Notes under the pieces: model-generated
Told to the model about the DNA's origin: nothing
The model's database searches: none
Seen by the model: the letters and a program-made list of their open reading frames with translations, nothing else
Translations under genes and position numbers: made by a program
Source of the DNA: Molanna angustata
Taxonomy: Eukaryota > Arthropoda > Insecta > Trichoptera > Molannidae
DNA length: 64,000 nt
Direction: 5' to 3'
NCBI GenBank assembly: GCA_963576475.1
Contig: OY754977.1
Coordinates: forward strand, 11,163,089-11,227,088
Part shown: positions 13,001-24,058 of the stretch, piece after piece
Layout: the number at the start of each line of letters is the position of its first letter
Position numbering within the stretch: position 1 is the stretch's first letter

Positions 13001-16000
13001 TGTATTTTTACATCATAGCAAAAAGAACATTGGGAAAGAACAAGGAGAGGAAATCGGGATCAGGTGTTAAGGGATAAATATTCCTTCTTTAGTTTTCTCT
13101 TGAAAATACAAACTGAGCTAGACGACGCAATATCCGGACTTAGACTATTCCATAGTCTTGCTGATCGTACTTCAACCGACGAGCTGAAAAATTCTGTGTT
13201 ATGCACATGGATGGATAGTGTTGTACGTTTAGCAGATCGGAGTTAAAGTCCATGATTGGATAAATAAGTGAATTTGTGTATTTTATAATTTTATGTATAT
13301 TTCCAATCTTATGTGTCTTGTCACATTCGTCGATTGTTTTTTTTACATTATGAGCTATTTCATGAGCTACTCTTCATGCTATGCATTTTTTGTCACTCAG
13401 TTAGGGTTCTGCATGGGGATGAATTACAGTCCCCATAACAGAGCGGGTGGTGATGGAAGTAGCGGAAGAGTTTTCCAAATTTTTTTCGTACATCAGTATA
13501 TGATATATTCTCTAGATGCGTAATACAGATAGATATCAATAGATTTTCATACCGCCATCAATTGAAAGATAAATACAACTTCAAAATTGATTACGACCTT
13601 TTTTCCTATAAAAAAATCTTGGGAGGGGGGGGTGCCATGTAACAAAAATATGAAAATTTTAAATCGCTAAAAAATGCTAAAATATGCATATAAATATATT
13701 AAAAATTGTTTAAAATCACCAATCAAAGATAATAGCGATGAATATAAAAGAATGCACAATGTTAAAATGATAATTATTTCTTTTTGAACAAAACATGTAA
13801 CAAAAATTTGCTAAAAAAATGTGCTAAAAAATTCAAAAAAATATATTAAAACTGTCGTGGGTCACCAATTATAGAGGTAATGTGAGTTGGGAGGAAGCTG
13901 TATATTTAATTAGTATATTAATAAGAAATCAGAAAAGGTTGCGAGTTTAAATTGCGTGTTCTAAATCATCTCCCAAAACACATACAACTATTTTTAGATA
14001 TTGCAATTGTTTTACTCAGTCATTTATTTAGAATTGAAATATTAGAGTGATGATAGGTTTCATAATAAAAGAAAACTTACTCAGATTGATTATATTTTCA
14101 GATTAAAAAGTTAACAAATTTATTTCAAATTATTGCTCCGCGATACTGGGGTCGGGATAAAATATTATAATTATTGAACACTGTGCTTGAACGCTTGGCT
14201 GACGAGCGAATCATTCGCCACGTTTGTTGAACGAAATATGATGCGCTATCTCTCGGTCGTCTTCGGCAATCTTCGTGAGAAGCGAGATCGTCCAAGCGAG
14301 ATGGCATCCTTGATGGGGAGGTACATCCTCGCCACAAGGGAAATCAAAATTTGTGAAAATATTAAATTATTATTATTATTGTAAAACTTATTCGTTGAAT
14401 AATAAATCTTGTTTTTTCTCGATAGAAATTGAGTCCAAAACTATCCTATCTTTCAATCCGGAACCAACCATTCAAATTCAGAAAATTTCATTGAAATTGG
14501 TTGAATGGTTTGGGAAATTAACGTGTACGAACATTGTGACATGATATTTTTATATATTAAGATCAGGGTAAAACGTTTCTCACTGTGGAAGTACAATTTT
14601 TTTAAACCCTATTATTATCTGTAGGCAATATTCATCAAATGTGAACGGTCCTATTTATGAATTGTAACATAATATCTGAGGCAATTGAAAAGTATCCGCC
14701 GCAGCTTACCTAAAAGCGAAGCTAAAACGCTTATCAATGCATTTGTTGTATCACGGCTGGATTACTGTAATGCTATATACGCTGGTTTGCCCAAGTATCA
14801 GCTGGATAGACTGCAGATGGTTTTCAACGCAGCTGCGAGGTTGATATATGGAGCTGACAAAAGATGTCACATAACTCCTCTTCTAAATGAACTGCACTGG
14901 TTGAAGTGTCCAGAACGAGTAGACTATAAGGTGTGCTTGATGGTGTTTAAGGCTCTGAACGACTTGGCTCCACACTACATACAAGAACTATGTCAAAAGA
15001 ATGTCCTATCAGGAAGACAACTCTCATTGAGATCATCGGGATCTCAGAGTACCAACTCTTTAAAAGAGTTGGACAGAGTCAATAAAGCGGCTTACTATGA
15101 TCGCAGTTTCAGTGTGAACGGGCCTTTAAAATGGAATAAATTGCCCCCTGATATACATGGAGCTCAGAGTGTTGACACCTTCAGTAAATTACTTAAGACT
15201 GCTTTGTTTAGTAGAGCCAACAAATAAGCCACAGCGCCCTTGGAGTGATCTTGTATCACTAAACGGCGCTTTATAAATTCTAATTATTATTATTAATATA
15301 GTCAGCAGTGCCTTACTCTCTACTGCAATCTCAAACTTTTTCCTAAGAACCTATGTTTTTATCGGAAAATAATGTGGTATTAAGATATGTCTTTATCATA
15401 ATAGTCGATAATTTGAATGTAAGCAGGTGACAGGTGAAAATTCTAGATGAAAATTTGGTATCAGATGCAAGTGTACTGAGTAAGACTACTGGGGAGGCAA
15501 GTCCCGTCAAACGGTAGAATCAAAACCCTCATGATAACCTATATCATGGATATAATTATCTTATTGAGTTTTATAATATCTTACGATTTTAAAGTGATCA
15601 TCTTGAACTCATTTGTCATCTGTTCTTCCTTGGCTCCTTATACTTACATACCATCACGCCATATTCATCACGGGGTAGGCAGAGAGTTCCGGACGCCGCA
15701 TTTTTGCATCCTCTCAACATTCACACATCCTCTTATTAATTTTTTTCTGTTGTTCACACTTCTTATATTTCCGTCTTTCAGAATATCATTCATTTGGTTG
15801 TGCCATCCTTTTCTTGGGCATCCCCGACCTCTTATTTCGTTCCTGTCAGCTTTGTATATTTTTTCGTCAGATGTTCCACATTCATTCTCCCCATGTGGCC
15901 AAACCATCTCAATATATTCACTTTCATTCTATTAATGACATCTTTCTTCATCTTACATTCTTTCCTTATGTCCTATTTCTTACCCTGTCATACATCGATC

Positions 16001-19000
16001 TATTACAGATTCTTCTTAGCGATCTCATTTTGATTGCATTTGTTCTACTTTCGTGCGACTTCTGCCATGTCCAGGTTTCACTTGCATACGTCAAGGTCGG
16101 CACTAAGATAGCGTTATGAATGGCAACTTGAGCATCCTTTGATATGTTGCGATCATTCATAACTGGTCTAAGTGCTCCATTCACTCTGTTTCCTGCTATA
16201 ACTCTTCTTTAGACCTCTTTATCAATCCGTCCATTCCAATTAAACATGCTTCCCAGACACATATATTGGTCGTCTTGCTCAAGCCTTGTAAATTAAAATT
16301 ACTTTAAATATTAAATCCTTCATTGATTTTGTGATTTCATTGTAAATCTAAACAACTGATTAAACTGATTTAATATTTTTCAGGAATTTTTTGACCATGT
16401 GAAATGTCACGCATTGGGAGAGCAAGAAAATGGAAAATCGCTCACATGTTACTGGCTCGGTTGCAAGAAGCGTTTTCCTAACATTACAAATTTATTTCGT
16501 CATACAAAATTTCATACGTCGGAGAAAGAGTTTGCATGTTACAATTGTGGTAGCTTATTCACCAATAAACAAAAACTTGTTGATCACTGCGACAGACAGG
16601 TATATTACATTAATTAATATTTCTTTTTTTTTACATTGTAATCCAACAAACTTAAAGTGTAAGAGCTCAAAACAATCGCTATTATATTGTATTGTTTCTC
16701 GAACAACTAACTGTTATTAACCCGTTGACTGCCTTTATATTTTGGATATTTGTACCCGAGTAGCCAACATATAAAATATGTTTATTGAGGTAGTATTTTG
16801 ACTTTCCCGGTGAATCACTCATTTTAGGAGTTGAAATAAGTGTATAGTATCACGCCACAAAACACACGACAATCCACTTCAAACGCCGGACGAATACTGC
16901 TGAATACAAAATGTATCGAAACAAAACCCCGAACGGGGTTCGTGGCGGTTCATTATACTAGCCGAATAACCCCGATCGGGGTTCGTGGCAGTCGACGAGT
17001 GAACTACTAACTATTGTTTAACAAACATCCAATAATAGGTTGCCATATTCTGGATGGAGACTTATGATATATATTGTCTCACAGATTTAGTCTGAAAATA
17101 CAATTAAAAACTGTGTCTCCACTGGCTATTGAACTACATACCATCACGCCATGTCCCTCACGGGGTAGGCAGAAAGAGCCGAATGCCACATTTTTCTATC
17201 TTGACACACATTCATCGCCTCATCAACATTCATACATCGTCTTATACACGTTCGTCTGTTGTTCACGCATCTTACATTTCCATCTTTCAGAATATCGTTT
17301 ACATGGTCGTGCCATCCTTTTCTTGGGCGCCCCCGACCTCTCATACCATTCCTGTCCGCTTTGTATATTTTCTTTGTCAGGTGTTCTTTATTCATTTTCC
17401 CGAAGTGGCCAAACCATCTCAATGTGTTAACTTTCTGTTAATTACATCTTTCTTCATCCTACATTCTTTCCTTGTATCTTTATTTCAAACTCTTTTTCAG
17501 TTGTTGTTGTGTGATGTGATGTACGCCAGGAGATTGATGTAGTTATTGTCTGGCGACCGATGTGTTAGTTCATTTAGTGTTAACCAGGGTGCACCACGAG
17601 GAGGCGAACTAACTTTGCAACAACTGAAAAGTAAAATACATATAACCAAAGAGCATGTAGAATTGAAATGCAAGATATTTTGCAATTTATATGTAGTGTG
17701 TTAAATGAACAGATTAATGTGATGTACTTTTATATAACCATACGATAAATAAATAAATAATTTCGAACTCAATTAAATGAAATAAAACACAACTTTGTGT
17801 ACACCACTACAATTATAATTTTTATTCAAATGAATAAAAATTCCTCTACATGTTACGAGAACAAAGTTCCCTTCCTCAGTAGATTACAAAGTATACTAAA
17901 ATAAAATACAATAAAATAATATAGACTTAAGGTAAACATAATGGGTGGAGTGTGGGCTGGGTTAAACTATTTATTAGGGTGGGGGGTGCAATGAAGTTAT
18001 TGGTTAATTAAATTTTGTATTGGGAAAATATTCAATATAGGGTTATTAGGGAATTGTGTTTGATTATTAATTATATTATTTCTCATGTTTACGTTTTTTC
18101 TGATTTCCAAGATTTCCAGGCTATCTAATTGTCTATCATAATTTCGAACTCTGTCATACATCGTTCTGTTACAAATCGTGCTATTGAACTAGATTCATAT
18201 TTTAATGGATCAGCCCATTCCTTACAACGTTGATAAGAAAATTCACTTAAAAATTACAATAATGGACTCCTCCGAGGAACATTCAATCAAATATCAACTA
18301 AGTACTCATTAGAAGCTCAAATCCTTGAATGGAGCATGCGCAGTACCTCACCGAAACTCACCATTGATTTTGATGACACTCAACTTATGATTATGAATAT
18401 AAAATGCAAAGGAAATAGTCAACAATATGTTTATAAGAGACTGTATTGTGTTCAAATGTATTTGTCACTAAGCAGAAGTATATGAAATAACATTTTGTAC
18501 TGCACATATTAAAAATTTGATTTTTTTCGTTGGTGAAATTGGCAAAATTGATATCATCTTGTTCATTTAAATATGTCGGGTGTTTTTGGTTTTATTTTTA
18601 GGCAAAGTTATCGGAATACAAATGCACAGAGTGTCCAAGCATTTTCGGAAGTTTGACTTTGCTGAATTCCCATATGAGATATCATAGATGTGCACATAAA
18701 TGTGAGAAGTGCATGCTGTCATTCACGGCGCGTTCCACGTTGATCACTCACATTCGACGCATTCATGTCAACGACAAACCATTAAAATGTCACCTGTGCT
18801 CCTATGAGTAAGTCAGCTTTTATTTATGTATAATAATAAAAATTTATGATAGGGAGATAGTAATTCCTTCAAATATCTTGGCTCAATCATCCCTCAAAAT
18901 GGAAGAATTTTTTTCTTTGATTCAGGCAATCTCGATGTTATTTCTGGTGACACATTATTTTGACATATATTTACTATAGTGTGGAGCCAAATCATACAGA

Positions 19001-22000
19001 CTATCAAGCGCACAGAAGAGATGTGGCATATTTTTAATTAGATTTCTTCATACAATATTATAAATTTGTTATCTTAGAATATCCTATACCCAGGACATAT
19101 TAGTTAAAGGTAAAAATACAAATATTTGCCTGGCAAATATTTGTTATTACCCACAACAAATATTTGTCAGGCCCTTGGAGGAATAGATAGGATAGAGACT
19201 CCCCATATAAGAAGATTTACTGATGAGGTGTTTAGATATTTTATTCTTCAGAAGAAGTTCCACATACTGACCACATACCTTCATTAGTATCGTACCTTCA
19301 CGGTACTGACACTTAAAAGAATAAAAGAAGTTGTTCATGTATAAATTCAAATTGTAAATGATACAATTAAATTAAATTTATACCTGAAAGTGGTTGTCCA
19401 AGTTTTTCTATAAATTTAATGGTACAAAGTTATTTTTACAAAGATGACAAAATTATAAGGTATTAACCATGCTTATTAGCTATCATATTTGATGACTGTT
19501 TGGGTACTGAAAAATTAATAAACTTCAACAATTTCTTCCTTCTTTCATTTTCTAAGTGTCGAATCAAATTGAATACCTATCCCAATGATATATCATCTAG
19601 ACAATTTATTTGTATTTGAAATACAAATCTGTACAATGCAGTTATTTTTCAGATGCGTTGGTAAGAATGATTTGGTGGACCATTTAAATCGACACGATAA
19701 GAAAGGAAGAAAGTGGTTGGGAAGATTGGAAGGAAGGATATACGCATGTCATTATTGTGATCATGGATATTCTCGTGGAATTGCTCTCACCAAGCACCTC
19801 ATAAGACAGCACAAATATAAACTACCATCTAATATGCCAAGATTCAAGTAAGTTTTTTTTTTAATAACATTTATGATAATTATTAATTCAGAGAGCAGTA
19901 CAATTGATGAAAATTATAATCTCTGATAGTCCTGTTATTACTATTGTTATCAGGCTTCCCCAGAACTCTCTTAACTTAATTTTTTTTTCAAAACTCCTTG
20001 GAACAGATATAATCATACTATCGGCATAAACATTATGATTCCTAGGCAATTTTTTGACAAAATGAGCCTTCCCTTCAAAATTTTATAAAAAAAAAACATA
20101 TCTTGCCAAAAAAATTATTCTTTTGTCCTTTAATAAAAAGTACATACATACATACATACATACCATCACGCCATGTCCCTTGACATACATTCACCGCCTC
20201 GTCAACATTCATGCTACGTCTCATGCATGTTCTTCTATTGTTCAGACTTCTAACATTTCCTTCTTTCAGAATATCATTCACATGGTCGTGCCATCCTTTT
20301 CTTGGGCGCCCCCGACCTCTTTTTCCATTCCTGTCAGCCTTATATATTTTTTTCGTCAAGCGTTCTTCATTCATTCTTTCTACGTGACCAAACCATCTAA
20401 GTGTGTTAACTTTCATTCTAGTTACTACATCTTTCTTCATCTTACATTCTTTCCTAGTGACCTCATTTCTAACTCTATCATACATCGTTCTATTACAAAT
20501 TCTTCTTAACGATCTCATTTCCACTGCATTTATTCTACTTTCATGCGACTTCTGCCATGTCCAGGTTTCACTTGCATACATCAAGGTTGGCACTACAATT
20601 GCGTTATGAATGGCAACTTTAGCTTCCTTTGATACGTTACGATCATTCATAACTGGTTTAAGTGCTCCATTCACTATGTTTCCTGCCATAACTCTTCTTT
20701 CAATATCCTTATCAGGCCGTCCATTCCGTTGGAACATGCTTCCCAGATAAACATATTCGTCGACTTGTTCAAGCCATTCATTCTCTACTTTTATTTGACA
20801 CGATGTTCTGCTTTCACACTTTTCAAAGACCATTACCTTTGATTTGCTAGCATTCATCCTCAGTCCGTACTCCGTACCGTTTAATAAAAAGTACTCTTTT
20901 GATATCCCTGCATACCTTAGCTTCTTCTTCTATCATGTCAGCTACCCATTTATACAATCTTCTGCCAGTGCCTAGCAACATCGATAGCACAATCATTGCC
21001 CACCATAAGATCGTGCATGGTGCAGTTGACTGGACTTGAGGGGCAGCTGCACAGATGTGCGGTGGTCTGCTACTCTCCACAGTCACATGTCATTGGTATT
21101 CCCTGTTGCAGGAAGCCCCATGTAGACAAGTTATCCAGCGTTCTCCCAATGCCCGTCCTCAGTCTGTTTAGTGGCTTCCACGTATGCCTCTCTACGTTGT
21201 AGTCTGGGGGAAGACTCTCCTTAGGGCAGCCGAAGTTATATCGGGGGCTTCTTGCTGCCATAGACGGAGCCTTTCCTGCTCAGGGCTTTATCTCTGTGGA
21301 AAAACTATAAAATTAGACACCTACAGGACTTATGATTTGCCATCCATTGATTCACTTTCCTTTTATTCAGTTTCTACAAAACCTGCTCCAGACGATGCAA
21401 ATGCAAACCTTGCGCTCCATCGTAGGGGTCACTCTCATGGACCGAATATGAAACATAGAAATAAAGAAAACCTGCGACGTTACAGATATTGTCAGATGGT
21501 GCAGGAGCCGAAGACAATTCTGGTAGGATCACGTGGCAAGAATAGAAGACAGCAGGTTACCTAAAATTGTCTCCCAACAAATATACTTCAATAAACTGCG
21601 AGGCAGACCACATAAATGATGGAAGAATGGCTGGAGCCCGGCATCACAAGCCGGCCAGCTAGAGAGACACGCTTTCTCATGAAACAAGAAGATGTATATA
21701 ATATCCTTTCAATACCAAGATATCTTGTGCTTGCAAACAATGAATAATTACTAAGTCCATCTATTGAAAACTCCTTTCTTTTAACTTTCTGATTCTATCA
21801 AGTTTTATATATTTTTTTTATTTTCAGGTATTACTTAACCGATGATGGTCTATACAAATTAAATTTAAACCCATTCTGTGATTCATTAGGCAACTCTACT
21901 GACAGTACAAAGAGTATACGAAAAAGGAATTCAAGAAAGAAAACTGTTGATACAGATGATTCTTCAAAAGACAACAATTACAGACTTGTACAGTGCAATG

Positions 22001-22431
22001 AGGAGACCGCAGAAAAAATAGCCTCTTATATTTTACTAAAAAGCGACGAGCAAGATTCGGTCTGTTTGGATTCAATCCTTGCAATACAGAAGCAAAGTCC
22101 CAGCGATAAAGTTGACACTGATTTCAAGAAAATCAAGAATTCCAAGAAGAAACCCAAAAAAAGCCGCAAGAGTAAAAAACAATCTGTCAAAACAAAAAAA
22201 GAACCGAAAGTAAAAAAGTCAAAAGATATTAAACAGCCGACTAGAATAATAGAAAGCTTTGTGAAAATCTTACCACCTCGTAACACCCTGATCAAAGAAG
22301 AGGAATTGGACATTCGATCGGCAAACGGAGATAGTGCACACACAAATCACATTGAAATTTCCATAGAGGACATTGATTTCCACGGAAATGTTGTTAAAAG
22401 AGAAGTTGTTGAATCTCATCAATTATATTAA
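9792..22431 (+). CDS. HINFP: HINFP-type histone H4 transcription factor (C2H2 zinc finger)
   Basis: Nuclear DNA-binding protein; in vertebrates HINFP (MIZF) drives histone H4 transcription at the G1/S transition (family knowledge). Seven exons splice in phase: 9792-10073, 11505-11667, 12514-12749, 16384-16599, 18602-18807, 19653-19847 and 21828-22431 (633 aa). The acidic N-terminus ends in KSKKRKFLSDDSDDFE. Four C-X4-C fingers follow, with the HINFP-specific aromatic signature (CEWIGC, CLWDLC, CRWVGC, CYWLGC). Then come C-X2-C fingers CYNC (second His not canonical, as in the family), CTEC, CEKC, CHLC and CHYC. The segment KYKLPSNMPRFKYYLTDDG matches the conserved HINFP end of the finger array. 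The last exon is Lys-rich (KKPKKSRKSKKQS), probably nuclear-localising. Polyadenylation-type AATAAA occurs at 22530. The equivalent of the penultimate vertebrate finger is absent. Confidence 0.9.
10091..10238. mobile_element. Short MITE just inside HINFP intron 1
   Basis: 148 bp palindromic element, TGCCCCTGTGTCAAATTGAA at the left and its near reverse complement at the right. Inner arms carry ATTTGACAT and ACGTCAAAT. It belongs to the same family as 63661-63830. It starts only 17 bp after the exon 1 boundary. Confidence 0.75.
10239..10620. other. HINFP intron 1, no gene seen
   Basis: AT-rich intronic DNA; open frames here show no similarity I recognise. Confidence 0.4.
10625..11250 (-). mobile_element. 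Degenerate LINE 3' fragment in HINFP intron 1
   Basis: The minus strand, with frameshifts and stops, reads the C-terminal region of a LINE ORF2. Recognisable pieces are KIKGRVYKTVVRQSMTYSSE, CWASK, NRFEMVWTHETATR and VEPRRSGRPLTTW. It is the RT thumb and tail region of an RTE-like element, long inactivated. Confidence 0.65.
11505..11667 (+). CDS. HINFP: HINFP exon 2 (zinc finger 1)
   Basis: 163 nt, acceptor TTTTTTTAG, donor GTGAGC, ends phase 1. Finger ligands are predicted at C113, C118, H131 and H135 of the spliced protein. Confidence 0.88.
11668..12513. other. HINFP intron 2, with a short hairpin
   Basis: No gene. An imperfect hairpin lies near 12052-12095, with arms GATACTCTCTCGA and TTCGAGAGAGGAGTATC. 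The rest is AT-rich and unassigned. Confidence 0.4.
12514..12749 (+). CDS. HINFP: HINFP exon 3 (zinc finger 2, start of finger 3)
   Basis: 236 nt, acceptor TTTTCAG, donor CAG|GTGTGA, phase 0 out. It holds CLWDLC..HVNYH and FLCRWVGCTLKFTCIQ. Finger 3 is completed by EFFDHVKCH of exon 4. Confidence 0.88.
12750..13230. other. HINFP intron 3, unassigned part
   Basis: No gene recognised. The open frames are short and lack known motifs; probably old transposon debris. Confidence 0.35.
13231..13560 (+). mobile_element. R1-like LINE 3' UTR fragment
   Basis: Homologous to the 3' UTR of the R1-like element at 5996-6480. Shared blocks are TCGATTGTTT, CATGAGCTACT, GCTATGCATTTTT and ATTACAGTCCCCATA. No coding sequence remains. 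Confidence 0.55.
13561..14684. other. HINFP intron 3, AT-rich, no gene seen
   Basis: Mostly AT-rich. A less AT-rich patch at 14125-14340 carries a minus-strand frame I cannot assign. It also has a G-run at 13621-13631. Confidence 0.35.
14685..15275 (+). mobile_element. L2/CR1-like LINE ORF2 C-terminus
   Basis: A 180-codon open frame encodes the RT thumb and C-terminal region: AFVVSRLDYCNAIYAGLP, LQMVFNAAARLI, LLNELHWLK and NGPLKWNKLPPDI. These are hallmarks of L2/CR1-type LINEs. It is followed by a structured 3' end AAACGGCGCTTTATAAAT and an ATT-rich tail (15285-15298). 5'-truncated, no catalytic RT motif left. Other pieces of this family are at 1-105, 1690-1800 and 35625-36050. Confidence 0.85.
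15300..15470. repeat. Dispersed repeat, also at 39060-39245
   Basis: Matches 39060-39245 in blocks such as TTACTCTCTACTGCAA, AATAATGTGGTATTA and GACAGGTGAAAATTCTA. Unclassified. Confidence 0.5.
15640..16292 (-). mobile_element. RTE-like LINE 3' fragment (copy b), degenerate
   Basis: The minus strand encodes, over two frames, the tail of a common insect LINE. It has GALRPVMNDRNISKDAQVAI, PTLTYASETWTWQKSHES, RSLRRICNRSMYDRVRN, KIYKADRNE and CPRKGWHNQMNDIL. It lies antisense in HINFP intron 3. Paralogues are at 17130, 20144 and 62560. Confidence 0.75.
16384..16599 (+). CDS. HINFP: HINFP exon 4 (end of finger 3, fingers 4-5)
   Basis: 72 codons, acceptor TTTTTCAG, donor CAG|GTATAT, phase 0 both ends. 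It contains CYWLGCKKRF..HTKFH and CYNCGSLFTNKQKLVDH. The second histidine of finger 5 is not in a standard position, as is also true of HINFP proteins in general. Confidence 0.9.
16719..17005. mobile_element. Possible piggyBac-type MITE
   Basis: Left end TTAACCCGTTGACTGCC and right end GGCAGTCGACGAG form an inverted repeat. The inner right half carries two near-palindromic blocks around CCCCGAACGGGG and CCCCGATCGGGG. A TTAA occurs at the left end; the right TTAA is not preserved, so the assignment is tentative. Confidence 0.4.
17031..17130 (-). repeat. SINE-B 3' part, minus orientation
   Basis: Reverse complement of the middle of the tRNA-derived SINE at 44129-44345: CAATAATAGGTTGCCA, TGGAGACTTATGATAT and GTCTCACAGATT. 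Head boxes are lost. Confidence 0.5.
17131..17495 (-). mobile_element. RTE-like LINE 3' fragment (copy c), left part
   Basis: The minus strand reads RWFGHFGKMNKEHLTKKIYK, ADRNGMRGRGRPRKGWHD, HVNDILKDGNVRCVNN and CQDRKMWHSALSAYPV. The copy resumes at 18146-18190, where the minus strand encodes the RTMYDRVRNE-type block, after two insertions. Confidence 0.75.
17496..17758 (+). mobile_element. Short insertion with AAAT-rich tail (SINE-like)
   Basis: Sequence foreign to the surrounding LINE, ending in AAATAAATAAATAA. It is flanked by ATTTCAAACTC (17482) and ATTTCGAACTC (17760), an imperfect target duplication. It contains GTTAACCAGGGTGCACCACG but no clear A/B boxes. No ORF. Confidence 0.45.
17771..18144 (-). 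mobile_element. Penelope-like element 3' end
   Basis: The minus strand contains ATCTACTGAGGAAGGGAACT and GTTCTCGTAACATGTAGAGG, a motif order characteristic of Penelope-like 3' regions. It is preceded by a coding remnant LEILEIRKNVN resembling the C-terminal end of the GIY-YIG region. It is flanked by ATTTCGAACTC on both sides. Heavily 5'-truncated. Confidence 0.55.
18602..18807 (+). CDS. HINFP: HINFP exon 5 (fingers 6-7, start of 8)
   Basis: 206 nt, acceptor TTTTTAG, donor GTAAGT, ends phase 2. It contains CTECPSIFGSLTLLNSHMRYH, split here as CTEC and HMRYH, then CEKCMLSFTARS..HIRRIH and CHLCSYE. Confidence 0.9.
18808..19652. other. HINFP intron 5, no gene seen
   Basis: AT-rich. A local inverted repeat CAAATATTTGCCTGGCAAATATTTG lies near 19120-19144 (arms only ~10 bp). 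No recognisable element. Confidence 0.35.
19653..19847 (+). CDS. HINFP: HINFP exon 6 (end of finger 8, finger 9)
   Basis: 195 nt, acceptor TTTTTCAG, donor GTAAGT, ends phase 2. It completes finger 8 (HLNRH), then a basic linker, then CHYCDHGYSRG..HLIRQH and the conserved KLPSNMPRFK. The finger that vertebrate HINFP carries between these two is not present in the exon. Confidence 0.9.
20144..20879 (-). mobile_element. RTE-like LINE 3' fragment (copy d), youngest
   Basis: One long minus-strand frame covers the RT C-terminus: NASKSKVMVFE, VYLGSMFQRNGRPDKDIERR, PTLMYASETWTWQKSHES, RWFGHVERMNEERLTKKIYK and GRGRPRKGWHDHVNDI. The tail on the minus strand is (TATG)n (20144-20162). It is flanked by a perfect 15-bp duplication TTTAATAAAAAGTAC at 20129-20143 and 20880-20894. 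5'-truncated, catalytic RT motif absent. Confidence 0.85.
20895..21300 (-). mobile_element. Older LINE ORF2 tail into which copy d inserted
   Basis: The minus strand reads FGCPKESLPPDYNV, KPLNRLRTGIGRTLDNLSTW, PMTCDCGE and TTAHLCSCP. It is the tail with zinc-knuckle-like CDCG..H..CP also seen at 40528-41439, which has PNCECGATRQTVAHLVGECP. Stops and a frameshift are present. Confidence 0.6.
21380..21720 (+). mobile_element. LINE 3' tail fragment, degenerate
   Basis: The plus strand, frame-corrected, reads DVTDIVRWCRSRRQFW, DHVARIEDSRLP and KLRGRPHK. It is homologous to the LINE tail at 3440-3800. Stops interrupt it. Confidence 0.55.
21828..22431 (+). CDS. HINFP: HINFP exon 7 (C-terminal region)
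   Basis: 604 nt, acceptor TTATTTTCAG, stop TAA at 22429. It begins YYLTDDGLYKLNLNP, the conserved post-finger segment, then a Ser/Lys-rich tail with KKPKKSRKSKKQS and an acidic end IEISIEDIDF. Low-complexity tail, no further fingers. Confidence 0.87.
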
Positions 22432-23750
22432 TTAAAATTTAAACATACATTGTTGACTTGTGACCGATAGTTACAAAATATTCATATAATGATACATATA
22501 TATAAATATATTTTTCTATTGAAATGACAAATAAACTTAAGGTTAGTTATTTTTATGTAAGAAGACTTTTAAAATAGGACAAGAATAATAACTCTTTATG
22601 AATGAGATATATTTGATAAGTATAACTTATGGGTAAGCCAGATATTAAATTCTGTACACACAAATATATACAATAAAATAATACACAGTGTAACATAGGG
22701 GGGGGGGGGGGGGTGGATCATCTGAAGGAGAGCGGTAGGGGACTTTAATATCTATCGATTTAACCCCTATGCATGTTCAGTTATATTCGGTGATTCCAAA
22801 AATATTTAAACTTTTGTGAAATTTGAATAAAATAAAAATCGGATTTCAGACTAAACTTCATAACTGTAGCTAAACTATTAGGCCTATGATCATGATTTTT
22901 TTTCTGAAATTTTTTTTCTATTTTTTTGATCGTGATCCTTATGTAACACAATACTGCTGTGGGTCGGCACCCAATAACTTTAAATGAGCCTATTATCATC
23001 TTATCAACTAGACCAGTTGATAAAGGGGTTAGGCAGTATAAGGAAAATATATATGTAGAACCATAATTTTTGTTTATAATGGAGTTCTGCATCTTAAACA
23101 CCGTCAGTATTGACAATTAAAAAAATAACTGTTCCCTCTTCAGGCAAATTTTAAATTGAACTTGGTTGAAAATCAGCCTGATGGTTAGTTCCGAAACCAG
23201 TCGCATAATTTCAATTGATAATGTGGTTTATACAAAGTTATTAAAAACCTTTTATTTTTAATTTCATATTACTTCTTGGGGAACTAACAGGTACTATGTC
23301 ATATATTAATTTAACATGCACTCAATAATAAGTTGCCTCATTCTGGAGACTTGCGATATTAATTGTTTCACAGTACAAGAAAAAAAGATAAGAAACTAAA
23401 AAGTTACAAAACATAGTACAAAAAAACAATGAAATTAAAGTTAACTTCCTCCTCTCTCTCTTTTTTAATCATCATAACCTCACCTAAACGGCTTCGCCTG
23501 TCTTAAGGTGAGGCTATTGAGACAATAGTATATTATACATATATACATGCATATATACACGCATCAAAACAACAATACGAAACAATATTAAATATTACAA
23601 AACATGTAAGTACTTCTCAAACATATAGTTAGTCTTCATCACTATTGTTCACCATTCTGACGATGCTCAGCATAAAGCGATACCGGTGAATGGGAGTCGC
23701 GTTTGCGAAAAAATTAAATAGAACTAATAATTATATGTACTTAATTTTTT
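22432..23750 (+). other. HINFP 3' UTR and flank; SINE-B scrap; G-run
   Basis: AATAAA signals occur at 22530 and 22672. A G homopolymer of about 19 lies at 22699-22717. At 23268-23390 the minus strand holds a SINE-B 3' part (AACTAACAGGTACTATGTCA and TTCTGGAGACTTG). Otherwise no gene. Confidence 0.5.
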
Positions 23751-23754
23751 CATA

Positions 23755-24058
23755 ATCCAACTGTCGATTTGTTCAACAAAGACAAACAAAGTATCAAGCC
23801 AGGATACGCGAGATTTGTATGTATGGTTTATATTTTTCACAGTTTTTTCAACTTTGAAGTCAAAAAACACCAACTTAGAGGATTCGCAGCATATATGTAT
23901 GGATTCTATATATATATGGATTTACTCAGAATTTGGTGTAGAACATTTAATGTGTGTCCATGTGTCCCCCCCCCTAATAACTTTTGATCCGCTCAATTTA
24001 CAGAGCCCAAAATTTCAGAATATATAGATAGTTATAGGCCTACAAAACTTTTATACTT
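23755..24058 (+). repeat. Repeat family R-A, copy 2, left part
   Basis: Homologous to 6655-6960, with TTTGAAGTCAAAAAACACCA and CTTTTGATCCGCTCAATTTA. Interrupted after AAAACTTTTATACTT by a LINE. Confidence 0.65.

Noticed and set aside
13621..13631. G-run as polypurine tract of a retroelement
   Set aside because: No LTR or other retroelement feature flanks it.
23160..23390. Full SINE-B copy
   Set aside because: Only the 3' body is present; A and B boxes are missing.
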